Shown here one piece after another: positions 40,201-53,300 of a stretch of DNA of 64,000 nt. How positions within the stretch are numbered: position 1 is the stretch's first letter; each line of letters begins with the position of its first letter. Both the position numbers and the translations under genes were made by a program. The stretch is from Neodontobutis hainanensis (taxonomy: Eukaryota > Chordata > Actinopteri > Gobiiformes > Odontobutidae). The stretch is taken from assembly GCA_024349245.1 (NCBI GenBank), contig JALDNG010000041.1, positions 682,001 to 746,000 of the forward strand. Reading direction: 5' to 3'. The notes beneath the pieces were generated by a model. The model saw nothing but the letters and a program-made list of their open reading frames with translations. It was not told where the DNA came from and did no database searches.

Positions 40201-40657
40201 TACCACAACACTGAGGGCAACCTACTGGTCACTGATATGCAAGGTACAAACAGGAACTTTTTAATTAGACATATTTACAGCTAAATCACAGTATGGTCTA
40301 AATGTAAATGTCATTTGTAGGTGTGGGAATGAAGCTTACAGATGTTGGGATTGCTACCTGTAAGAAAGGGTAAGTGTTGATTGTTATATAGGATAAAGCT
40401 GCTTTAATTTAATACTAATTTTTATTTTTTTTTATTTTTATTTTTTTAGATATAAGGGTTTCAAAGGAAATTGTGCCATGTCTTTCATCGACCAGTTCAA
40501 AGCTTTGCATCAGTGCAACACATACTGTGAGATTCTGGGCCTTAAGTCTCTGCAGCCAAAGCCTAAGAAGACTGCCCTACCTCCCAAGTCCAAAGCTCAG
40601 CCTGGTGCTGCCCCCAAAAAGAAGACATTTGAGGCCACAGTGAAGGGCAAGTCATGA
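34218..40657 (+). CDS. alpk2: alpk2, alpha-protein kinase 2
   Basis: Ten exons: 34218-35978, 36960-38313, 38402-38549, 38722-38849, 38938-38982, 39053-39351, 39825-39913, 40026-40243, 40321-40369, 40450-40657. They give 1432 aa, shorter than human ALPK2 (about 2170). Residues 1 to about 1040 are low-complexity and acidic. An Ig domain (about 1045-1135) has CLWCQF, a WSRD tryptophan and DLGKYQC. An alpha-kinase domain (about 1150-1395) shows QHWVY with TEGNLLVTDMQG, and the zinc-binding HQCNTYC before the EILGL end; a Lys-rich tail follows. Alpha-kinases are atypical Ser/Thr kinases; ALPK2 is linked to heart development. The start ATG has an in-frame stop 30 nt upstream, and the good acceptor at 34090 implies an upstream untranslated exon. 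The N-terminal Ig domain of mammals is missing. ALPK2 rather than ALPK3 is chosen by synteny. Confidence 0.93.
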
Positions 40658-43600
40658 ATGAGAGAGTGTAAGAGAGACAACTGGCAGCTGCAGAAGATAC
40701 AGGGCTGACAGGCACATTCAGATAGATTTATGAAGTTATTTCTGTAAAAAAAAACTGAAGTGTGTTGTGAGTTTGAGTTTGAGTTTATAGACTTAAAAAC
40801 TGTGACAAATGTAACACTTGAAAATGATTGTGTTTGTCTTGGACAGTAGTACGGTCTTAGAGTGGCTGTTTTTTCTACTTCTGTGATGTGTTCAAGTAAT
40901 AGTTCATTAAATTAATGAACTTTTAATTAATTGTTTGGAGAACATTTATTTGAAGTAGCTGTTATCAACTACATACACCACAAAGAAAGGGATATTTTGT
41001 CAGATATATATATTTTTTGTTGTAGGGATGCACAGATTGTGAATTGTCTTTTGCACTAATACCAGGTTCATCTGATAATCAGTTTATCCCTATTTTCTTT
41101 GGTTGCAATGCAACACATAATATGATTGACATATACATTATTGTCTGATTATATACACAGTGTTCATTAAGTTGGCAAATTTTGTTTATATTGTGGAAAT
41201 AGCATTTTTTATTCATGAAAATGTGAAGATTTCTTAATTGTATTTTGTTCTTTTCACAGACAGGTGGTCAGGTTCAGTTATGTGCATATTTACATATTGT
41301 AGGTTACTCCAGTAACTTTGAGTCACTGCTGTTTCAGGCCTACGCCGCTCTGTGAACACACACTACGATGTTTGTGTGGTATTAAAGAATTGCTGCTTGT
41401 TTACCAATTCCTGCCTCTCACACCTCAGCTTTGCTTAACATATTTTCCACAGTTCAAACCACCTGGAAGCAGGTGAACACCAGATTTGAATGAATTAAGG
41501 CTCTAACACAGAAATGCATATCGCAATATAGACAGATTTAACAGTTGCTGAAGTGAGACATTTCTCAATAGAAAGAGTAAACAGATTTTATTTTTTAAAC
41601 TTTAACAGTACAATGATAAAACACAGAAAATACTTCTTTACATAGCAGCATAGAGCATATGGCTGTGAAAGTCTATTTTGGTCCTCTTTACTTTTAGGTC
41701 TGCTGCTGCAAATGATCACCTCAAACACAAAACTGGGTCACGCTCTGGACCAAAGATCACGTAGCCTCGATTTCCATCTATACTATTTCTGCATGTAGGA
41801 CGTCGTCCTGGCAGCTTTATTCTTGGACTCTTCAGTGAGAAAAGGAGGTTTTGTAGCAGATGGTCAAGAAGTTCATTGATGTTTTTTTTTCTCACTAGCT
41901 ATTTAGTGTGATAATGGCGTTTGATTAAAAGGACACAAACACCATTGTCACACTCCACAGCTCTGGAGGACAAGAAAGCAAACAGGTGTGGAAGATACCT
42001 GCCTGAAAAATAGGATAATTCTGAGGCAGATGTTAGGTGTCATAACATATGACCTTTTGACCCTTTCAAAAAAGTTTTTATAGCAGGCATATTACTTTAA
42101 AAAGTCTTTTTTAATGACACAAAAGAAAGTAAAGTATTTTCAATTTGATGTAATTCTGTATTAGAGAAAAGCTCACCTGTCCCGCTCCTCGCTCTGCTCT
42201 CTGCTGCTTCTATCTCAGAGTGCCAAACTCCTGTCTCCTAGTTGTTCTTTTTTTCTGTGGCCAAACAGTTAAAGTCCAGAAGTGAGTGTGACACACGCAC
42301 TAGGTTCATGAGGTGGTCCGTGGTGCATTTAGGGTTCACTGCTGTTCTGTCCAAGTCTTTATGTAGACACAGCATGCGTTGGACAAACAGCCAGTTCCAC
42401 ATCTGTGATAAGCTACGGGGGAAGTATTGATCGACCCTGACCATTATTGAAGGCTGGAGGAAAAGGGGGCTGCCCTGGTGTGGCAATGGTAGAATGCAAA
42501 AATATAAGATAGTATTCTGCTCGTATTTTACTGATTGAAATTCTAAGCTACTCAAATATTTATTTTGCTTTTGTAATTCATGTCAAGGCCGCTGATGAGC
42601 AATGAACAGAAACAGGTTTGTACATGACAAACATTGCCCCTAGTAAGTAGTTTAGAGCTAGACATTTTGTCAGAGCTGTAAAGCTTTGTTGAAAAGTCTT
42701 TAATCTAACTGATACCTTAGTATTTAATGAACTTTTACATGATTCATCTTACACATGATTAATTAGAGGACTCACAGAGCCTAGCAGAGGGTCTCGACAG
42801 GTGGATCTGCAGAGCAGTTGGCTGCCAGTTTGTTTGTGATCACAGTGAGGGTAGTAGGCTTTGATAAAATGTCCCACACTGGCAGGGTGGCTTTTATTTA
42901 CTTGTCCTTGGAGCTGATAACTCGATACTGATTGTCTGAGTGAATGAACTAAGGTCCCTTCACCACAGCACGTGCTTAACCACACAGACTGAGCAAATGA
43001 AATGTCATTCATCTGCTGGGTTAGCCACGTAACAGAGATTGCCTAATTGAGAAGTCTAAGCTTTATATGTATGAGGTATAATGAATGAGTACAATGAGGA
43101 ATTGCAGCAAATGTTTAAAATACACTTTTTTTTTTAAATTAAACGAATGCTCAATTAACAGTTTTATGTTCACGAGTGAGTGTATGAGTCAAATGAAGAC
43201 GAGAGTTGGAGAAGTTTCATTTTTATTTGACAGAAGTTAAATGAACCACAGATTAACATGAAGGGTTGAGACCTTTAGCAAAAGTGATATTTTTGTGCCA
43301 GTCAATAAAAAAAGAAACTCCTTAGTAAAAACAGGACTTTTCTCAGTCAGAGTTGGACAGGAAAAATGGAGCATGAAGGTTGTGTAGAAGGTACAAAAGA
43401 AATGGGAGATGCATCCTAATCACTTCTGTCAATCTTTTGTTAGCAGCAGCTCAGATTTACAGACTATTTATATTGCACCAGGTGAGTGCTCTGAATGGAA
43501 GTAAAAGAATCACATTCAAGTTAATGACATAAGAAGTACAATACTCAACATGACCTCAGAGTGATTAATAAAGTGCCCTTTTGGTTCAATGGTGTTAGAA

Positions 43601-44865
43601 GAAAAATAAAACATAAAAAAACTTTAACATGCTGTTTTATATTTAGTGGCAATTACAGCTCCTCTCTCAAACACCTGCACACACACAGCTCATGTAGTGT
43701 CATTGATCATTAATACTTCTATTAAATGTTATACATACATATATTTATACATAATGAAAGAACTTAAAGTTTTTTTTTCCCCAAGAACAATTTACAGCAT
43801 TATAAACAGCAACAGGCATGAGAATATTGTTATCATGATGCAACTACTCCGCATTTGAGATTTCCAATCCCACCCCCAAGACTGATCACATCCAATTACT
43901 ATGTATTTAAAGCAAACACCAGATACAGTTTCATGCTGCTTCCATAGCATTACAATATAAACTATTTTATTCAACATGTTTGCTATCACTGTAACAAATG
44001 ATATGGACTAATTATTCCCCAGCCTTACCTGACACATCACACATAATTTCATATTTAACTGTCAAAATAGTAAACAACATTGTTTGTCCGTACAAATACA
44101 ATTGAGGATATTCCTGTTGGAATAATATTTACCATTTCCAATTGTTAAAATTTTTTTTTTTTTACCTGTTTCATGACAACTTGCAACAACTATAAAATCA
44201 TCTTTGGGGAATAGAGCATCCCCGTGTTTCAAATGCGTCCAAGTGTCTTAAAAAATGAGTAAATTATTTTACAAAAGGCTGCAGCGGCAATATATCTGAC
44301 CACAACACAGACAAGGCTCTACTGTGACGTTGACCAATTTCCTGATATTTGATTGGCTAGTATTCCTAAGGTAATATGGTGTTGGATCTGAGAGTGGTGT
44401 GATCAGTGCCTTTGCAGTGTTATAGAGAAATAGTGCATGAAGGAGCCAGATTAAGGCCATGCTTAAACCCTTTCACTGAAGGGTGCTCAAATAGAGTGCT
44501 TTAATATACACAAAAGGAGCTATTGAAATGCATTAGTGTTCCAGCACTGTAGATTTTCACAGGACAAGGAATAAGGGGAAATAAACTTTGTATACAGGGC
44601 CAGCTCATCATTTACTGTTCATGCCTGTTGGTAAGAGAATGCAGCATTTGACTCACTTTTCTTCCCCAGCACCTTTAAGTAGTGAACTACGCAGACTGAA
44701 TAATGGCATAATAACTTGCTGAGTGGCCACCGTGCTATATGTCACACTCAGGAATTACAGTACAACATGCTTGGAGAGAACTGCTACGGCAACTGCTTGG
44801 ACGTCCCTGTGGCCTTTTGACTTGAACTGTTGGCTGTTAAGGTGGAGTGCGTTGCTGCTGCCACT
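40658..44865. other. alpk2-nedd4l convergent intergenic region
   Basis: The two genes end toward each other. A possible alpk2 polyadenylation signal is ATTAAA at 40906-40911. Minus-strand AATAAA at 43966-43971 could serve nedd4l. The rest is AT-rich with short incidental open frames; no gene was recognised. Confidence 0.55.
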
Positions 44866-47800
44866 TTAGTCAACACCCTCAAAGCCCTGTGCATTCTCTA
44901 CAGCCATGAGGAGTTTCTCTCTCAGGTCCTCAAATGATTCGTAGGATGGTAGATCCAAGCGGTTGAAACTGGCAAGGAGACATGTTTGTTACAAAGGATT
45001 GTGACTCTTCTACACTTCACTCATAGTTTTACCAGTGTGTGGCAACATACCACGTGTGAGCTCTTGGCAGCTTGTCTGGTGTCCCCCACTGCTCAATTGT
45101 GAACAGCTGTGGCCCATTTGAACCTATACAGAAAAAGACCATAAAGTGTTGGCACTGTTCAGATAAAGAGTACCATATCTCTTTTGAATGTCCAGATTGA
45201 ATAATTATGTATACATATTGGTTTTACAAAAACTTATGATAACTATGGAGTTGTTATTTGTGCATACCATAAAGCTCAGCAAAGCCATTCATGGGCACTC
45301 GTGATGTTCCTGTGACAAATTGGAGAAGTCTGATCCTCTTTTCAGCATCCATTAACAGCACAACCTGAATAAAATGAAGTAACAAGCTTTACAATTAAAT
45401 AAAAAGCAGTAGATACAGTCAACATTTAATAAATACATTCAGTGTTACATAAAGCTATTAAATAAGTGTTTTTTGTGTTTAATAATCTTTAAAAATATAA
45501 CTGTTGCACATAAACAGTTTGCGCACTAGTTATAGTAAAGATTAACCAGTGCAGAAGAGTACTTGAAGCTCAGTCGTCAGAGTAAACAAGCAAATTTGTT
45601 CAAACAGACTTTGATCTTCAAAGGCAAGGCCAGCTTACTTGGCACAGGTACAATGGGGGAAAAATCTGACTCACTTTTGAAGGTGTCTTGTCAAACTAAT
45701 GGCAGCAGATGGTTAACATTTGTCCTTTTACAGTTGTGCTCATAAGTTTACCCTGGCAGAATTTGTGATTTTTTTCATTTTTCAGATAATACGAATGATA
45801 ACACAAAAACGTTTTTCACTCATAGCTGGTTGGTTGGGTGAAGCCATTTATTGTCCAACAATTGTGTTTACTTTTATTAGATCATAATGACAACAGAAAC
45901 TACCCAAATGACACTGATCAAAATACCCTGGTGATTTTGGCCTGATAACATGCACACAAGTTGACACAAACGGGTTTGAAGGCTACTAAAGGTAACCATC
46001 CTCACCTGTGAACCCTTTGCTTGTAATCTGTGTGTGTGTAAACAAGGTCAGTGAGTCTCTGTGCTCCTGACAAACCCTTGGATCTCTCATCCAGTGCTGC
46101 ACTACCATTTCTGTATTCTGAGTAATGGGAAAAGCAAAAGAATTGTCAAAGGATCCGCAGGAAAAGGTAATTGAACTTTATAAAACAGGAAAAGATATCC
46201 AAGGAATTGAGAATGCCAATCAGCAGTGTTCAAACTCTTATAAAGAAGTGGAAAATTAGGGATTCTGTTGAAATCAAACCAAGGTCAGGCAGACCAAAAA
46301 AATTATCAGCCACAAATGCCAGGAAAATTGTTCAGGATGCAAAGAAAAAAAACACAAATAACTTCAGCTGAAATAGAAGACTCTCTGAAAAAAGGTGGTG
46401 TGGCTGTTTCAATATGCACAATAAGTAGGCACTTGAAGAAAGCCATTACTGCACAAATGCCACAAAGCATCCCTCTTACAATACGCCAAACAGCACAGAG
46501 ACAAGCCTCAAAACTTCTGGAACAAAGTCGGTTGGAGTGATGAGACCAAAATGTAACTTTTTGGCTACAACCATAAACATTACATTAGGAGAGAAGTCAA
46601 CAAGGCCTATGATGAAAGGTACACCATTCCTACTGTGAAACATGGAGGTGGATCGACCTGTCATTGGCTTCAGCAGCATAAAGAGAAGGTTCTGGCCATC
46701 TCAGCCCAAGAATTTACAGGAACTGGTGGCTTTTTTTGCAAAAGGTAGCAATACACAGTATTAAGAACTTGGGTATGTAAACTTGTGATTTAATAAGAGT
46801 AAACAATAAATGGCTTCACCTAACCACTAACTATGAGTGAAAAAAAGTTTATCATTCATATTCACTAAAAAAAGGGTAATTTATTAACTGTATGTACAGA
46901 TTTTGATGAATGAAACAAGTACCTTCCAGAACCACTGTATAACTGGATGATTGGGGCAGTAACCATTCTTGTAAATAGTGTGTTGTCGCCAGTCATTGAC
47001 ATCTACATCTCCCAGACCGCACATGAGCAGCTACACAGAGACAGACAGGAAGCACTCAGTTATCACCGTCAGTTTCCTTGGCAAGTGCTTATCACATACA
47101 ATGCGGTTTCTACGAATGGCAGCCTAGCCAAACAATTTTTAGTACCTCCAACTCATTTTCATCGAAGATCTTGATCAGATCTATAATAATAAGCTCTGTG
47201 AATCCCTGAAAAACAAAGTCAAATGTTAAACCACCAAATATAAAGTTGTGATGAATATAGAAACCATTATAATTGTGTAAAAAGAATAGGGCAATAAACA
47301 AGCACTGTTTAAAACCCTTGTTAACCTAAAGTGTATCATTACATTGCCCCCAAGTGGCAGCCATGTATCTGTATTTAAATACCTCGAGAAAGGCGTTCAT
47401 TTGCTTTTGGACCCGATTGACAAACCTCCACTGGATCACAAGGCTGTTGGACAAAAAAAATATGTATTTTTATATTTAATTATCAATGTGGTAAAAAACA
47501 CAACCTCCAAATTGAATAAAAAAATTTTTTTTACTCAATGTATTCCTTCTTGTTTTCATTAGTCACCACCATATCAGAGCCATTTGGCTTCAGGTCCACC
47601 TGGTACGTCTGAGACAGAAATGACAGAGTTACAAACAAGTAATCAAAAGTAGTTCATTTCAAAGTACAAATTCTGAGAACAAATATTTAAGTGATTGATG
47701 TGGTGTTTACCCACCTGTCCAAAGTTGTCTTCATCAATACAGAACCTTAAGTCTAGTTCAGTGGGATCGTTTTCGAGAATCCACTTGAGGGAGTTGTAAT

Positions 47801-50266
47801 ATTCACTGTCCTACAGATGTGCAAGCATAGAAAAAACAAATCACATTCACTCAAATTTGTTATATTTTGTTAAGTTACCAACGCAGTGGGTGTTAAAACT
47901 TACCACAGACTCCATATCTTTTAAAGAAATCTGTTTTCCCAACATCATTTTGTAAAATGGCCGAATGAAAAATCCTACAAAAAAATAAACATATTTAGAC
48001 ATGTATATGCTATAATTTTCAGAACATCCATACATTTGTTAAATAGATTTTTGTTAATTACCCACTGACATAACACTTTAGCCAATGTCCAGGAGAAAAA
48101 ATTCACATCCTGTGCTTACCGTCCAATAGTTTTCCATGAAATACAGCCATTCCTGCCACTCGCCCAATGAACTTGAAGTATGACAGGTGATCTTCATTGC
48201 ACAGACCAGAGTTAGGGTTGATTTGAAGGGTGTAATTGTCTCTGCAATAGAAGAAACACGTTACTGTGCTTCAATAAAACTGCTCCGACTACGAGTACTG
48301 TTTGTAAACATGGCTTTTCTGTTGTTTTAGGTGTGTTTGTTTGTTTTTCTTTACTCAAAATTTACTTCTCGCACGCACGCACGCACACACACACAAACAA
48401 CACACACACAACACACTGTTGTAGAAATGCAATTTGTTTATGGCATTATATAAAAACATTTTGCTTTTATTTTATTTAAGAAATACTGGGGTGGCTTCTA
48501 ATTCATTTGTATTATTCTAAGGAACAAAACCATTGTATTTTTCATCTGTTGATGATAGTGCCAAGAAAAGCATGATCATAAACACAAAGTATGAGACTTT
48601 CTTCCTGACGTGGGAAACAACTGTTGCAAAATGGGTTCTTGAATAACAGGAAATGTTAATCAAAGTAAAGGAAACTCAAAACAGGTCTCAAAGGTAAACT
48701 ATAAGACTAGGATTTTTCCATGATTCCTGATCTGCAGTATAACCTTAGGTAACTAACACTGTTGGGCCTCAAGCTTTTAAATGCTGTGTGAATTGAAATC
48801 AAGCGGACATCAATCCTTACGTAGCTGAGTATTCAAAAAGGCCGTAGTATGGATTAAACATCTCCTTAGATAAGAGAAAGAACCACTCTCTGGCCACTCC
48901 TCCATAGTCCAAGCCTTTCTCTGACTCAAACTCAATCCAAAGGCGTGCTTTCAGAATGTCCGGCCTCTTCAGGGACATAATTCGACGGTAGGACTCTTCA
49001 AATATGTTGTTTCTGTGCAGCTTCATCTCAAAGCGGTTAGGGATGTCTGCCTAAAATAGTTGACAAGAGTTAGCTAAAGAACATACAGTTTGTGTATATG
49101 GTTGAGCTCAATACACATTGGGTTAATTATCTTTTTTCTCAGACTGTGAGAAATGCTGACAGAACATGCAAAAGTACCAACACTTTTTTCCCTCAAAATA
49201 TCACAAAAGTGTCTTACTGGTTTCTTTAATTTCTTCCTGAAATAGTCATATTTCTGCTTAAACTCTCTGGAGTAGGGAACTGCCTGAAAAGCAACAAACA
49301 ACAAATAAAGTTAATGGGAAAAGTGTGAATGGACCATTATCATTTATCTTTTAAGAAAAAAGGAAATGGAAATGCACTGTTAACAGAGTGTAAATGGGTT
49401 AATGCAGTAACCCATTTGAAATGATACACAAAGTGACACCAAGGTGTTGGCACGTGAAGAGACCACTGCAGCGACTAAGTGATTTATCTTTGAAAGCGCT
49501 GATATTACAAATGGCACACACTTAGTGACTGATAGAAGTACAGCAGTGGTAAATTATTATCATTTCCATGCAGCAGCATTGTTGTAAAGACGCAGCAGTT
49601 CACTCACTGGTCCTGTGATGGCCGGACTCTGCAGACGAGGGTCCTCCCACTGAGTGTTCTTTGTATCTAAAAGAAAAAAAAGATATAACTCATTAAAAGT
49701 GGTAAAATACTTTTTTTTTTATTCTAATATAATATTTCTGTGTTTCTAATGGCATCCATCAGTAAGAACATTTTGTCTCTGTTCTTTTTACAGTGACTGT
49801 ACAATTCATGGTGTTCCCTCAAACTGAACAATCTGTAGCTGGACTATAAAAATGGCTTACTGTGGTCAATGTAGAAGGTGCGACCATCTGTGTGAACTCT
49901 TTCTTCCCATCCCGGCTGAAAGAAATAAGAAGCGGTTTGAAATTGCAAAATCATTGTCAAATATCACCATGAAGCATGTCAGCATCAAATAGTAATTTAA
50001 ATCCATCCATATTTGTCCATGTTCATTGATGCTTGATTGAACTCAGCTGACCTTTACAGATCTAAGCACTTCAAAGCCCAGTACCACAGATTGGGAGAGC
50101 TCAATCAATCACCAAAAAAGACCGGAAGGGATTTTTGCTCCTATTTGTGGAAGGTCTGAAACGTGAGCCAGGCAGGGATATGACCACAACACAGAAGTTA
50201 ATCATCACTGTATTTCAAACCAGTACACCACACTGACACAGTGACCACTCGGGACAGCGTCACAGG

Positions 50267-50310
<44 letters not shown>

Positions 50311-53300
50311 ATATGGCACCAGCATAAGGTAAATCAAAATTACACTTGATTTAGAATATGAGGAAGGGAAAGGTTTGGATAATCTCTCAAATCAAATGTG
50401 TATCCAGGTGATGGGTGGAAACAGGATCAGAAAAAAAGAATACATGCAGAAAAAACATTTTCTTTCTTTCTTTGTCAGTTACATCATTTATCTCTTACTC
50501 CTTCATGGGTACTTTTCTGTCTGCTATTAGAAATTGCATCACACCACTTTCAACTTGGCTATCTGCGTTTCAGGTGCATACAAGTTCACAGAGAAGGAGA
50601 ACTCTGAGGGGTCCCGAGAGAGTGGTAGGGCACACTAAATGTTAATCTATAACAAAAAGGATGGTGGTGATGATGCGAGGAGGGTAGGTGGGGATGAATA
50701 CCGACTAAAACAAAGGGAAGGTACAATCCATCCATGCTGGTCATGACAGAGAGAGAAAGACAAGAAAGGAATAGAGAGGGAACAAAAAGAAAACAAAAAA
50801 AAAAAAGAAAACACAAGGCTGTCTGCAGGCATCTGACTAGACCAGACCAGACAGGTAGGCAGGCAGTTAGAGGGAGGCACTAACCAACCTCCTCTGGTAG
50901 GTTCTGCCAAACAGACATGGCCAGGTGCAGAAGAAGAAGTAAACATTAGATCCACCAGAATGGAGAGAGAAAAAAGAAACACACATGCACCACTCAAACC
51001 CATGAGATGTACAAACCTAGCAAAACTATTTTGACACTTTCTAAAAGCATTTCAGCTTTTTGCAAACAATGTCTAAATGTGCACACCACCAAATTTGATC
51101 AAAAGCCCCAGACTACCAGCCTTTTTGTTGCCAGTTACATTTTTGCTTCAGTGCCTTGTCTCTTTAGAAGAAAATTGAGAAGTCTGACAACTCTGGCCAA
51201 AAAAGCATCAATCTTACTAATCTTATTAACTGTAGTAACTAGATAATGAGAGAACTATCACTAATGTTTTATACATTTAAACTAATGTTCATCTAACAAA
51301 TGAATAATAGTGCTCAGTTTGAAAGGCACAGTTGAAATGACAACACCATTGTATCCAAGAGCAAATACAGTCATGCAAGATGCATATTGTCCATTCAGGT
51401 TTTTTGTGTAAAATCATACATTTGTTTAAAGAAGCAGGTCTTCATACAGTACAAAAAAAAAACTAAAAAAAACATGTCAACACAACTGAGTACACCTCAA
51501 ATGCTCTAGCTTGTAGAGCCATGTTACTGAGACATCTACTCCTGAGAAGACTGGCAATGTTTTTAAATGTTATATGGAGAATCTTCACTAACAATTTCTT
51601 CCCTGACATAACAAATGATCAAGCAATCAAAGCCTACAGTTGAGGGTTTTGATTAGCTGCAACTTACGCTCTTAAATTCTGTGGAAGCATTAGGAAGTAA
51701 TTACATTTACCCACATTTTTATATGTGCTTCATTTATGTCAAATAAATTAAAAGAGGAACAACAGCTTTTTTGCATGACTGTATGAAAATGCCTTTTAAT
51801 TCACTGGCACAGCCCCTATTGATGCTACGGCCGTATATAATATCTGGAATACAGTTGCTTGCTTTTCTACTTTTCCTACTTTGTTTTTAGGAGTATAAAT
51901 TTCTAGTCTGTTCCATTGAGACACCACTTACAAGTAGTGGACCAAGGTCACCAGGCTCCATTGAGTTCTTATTCCTCATGTGGACTGGATATTTCAATCG
52001 GGGATCCTCCTGAATGTAACACACATTTGAAGACAACATGAAAGAAGGATTTTTTTTTTTAATGTTTCAATAAATTTATCTGATAAATACCACTACCCAG
52101 ACCCAAGTCCAACCTTTCCACCACCAGATGTCACTAAACGATCCCATGAGATTAGTACAATGGCTGTCATAGATGTTTTTGGTTAAAGCCACAAAAGCAA
52201 ATACTGTGCATTTATTTTGTTTCCTTGATTACCAGTTAGAAAACCATAAAGATATGAGACAATAACTTATAAGAAATAAATATATAAAATATTTTTTGCA
52301 GTTATGTACATTGTAGTTATTGCAAAACTCTGAAACCTTTTTTTCACCCAAATATGCTTCATTATTGTGTGGGATACTCAACAATCTCACTGTTTACCGA
52401 CTAAAAAACTGTCTATAGAATAAATGTTGTATATAATAAATAAGACTCTAAAATTAGGGGGAACTGGCATTTGCTTACCCAGGTGGTGGTTCTACTGTTG
52501 TGGTCAATGAAGAAAGGCCGTCCATTGGGGGCTATTCTCATTTCCCAGCCTGGGGGCAGGAAGCTCTGCTGCATCTTGTGTAATGACTTGGGTGAGCTGT
52601 AGGGGGATGGTTGTGGAGACTGTGGGTTGGAAACAGTGTCCTTGACGGCCCTGCGCACCTGAATATTATTGGCTCCCTAAAACAAAATAGCGAGGATGCA
52701 TTGTCAGTCAACATGAAAAAATAAATAAAAATGACATCAGCTCAAACTTGTTCAAGCAAGTAAATAACCTTTACATGCAAGTATACCTTACATTAATTAT
52801 CACAGGTTGATGTGATTTCCATACTTACTCTCTTTCAATCCTGTATTTTTTTTAAACACACAAAGAAAGTGGGAATCTTACAGTTTTTGTAAAAAAATAA
52901 AAAAAATAATAAAAGAATAAAAGATAAAGAAAAAAATGGACAAGACAAATAAAACAATTAGCGTAGCATTTTCATGAAAGAGTTGTGTATGACAAGAGAG
53001 AAAACAACAGTCAGCAATCTGAAAAAATGACACCTGACATGAGAATTGTTATAGTGCAATAATAAATGACAGTAACAGAGTGAAAATGGTTTGATCCAGC
53101 TGGAGTTGATGGTCTTCATCACATTACATTTAGGGGGAAAGGGAGAGAAAAGAAAAAAGAAAGCAATAAAAATAAAAAAATTAAGCGGAAAATCACAATG
53201 AACTGGGGGAGTAGGTTGGTACAGGTGGGTATTTCTCACCTCCAAGGGGGTGGAAAGGGTGACAGTGGGGGAGCTGAGGCTACGAGGTCTTTGGACTTGG

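Noticed and set aside
42238..42555. 105-codon minus-strand open frame between alpk2 and nedd4l
   Set aside because: No homology recognised, no splice or start context, and it lies in probable untranslated or intergenic DNA.
50647..51003. 118-codon minus-strand open frame inside nedd4l
   Set aside because: Low-complexity Ser/Phe-rich translation, no splice context matching the gene, no family resemblance.
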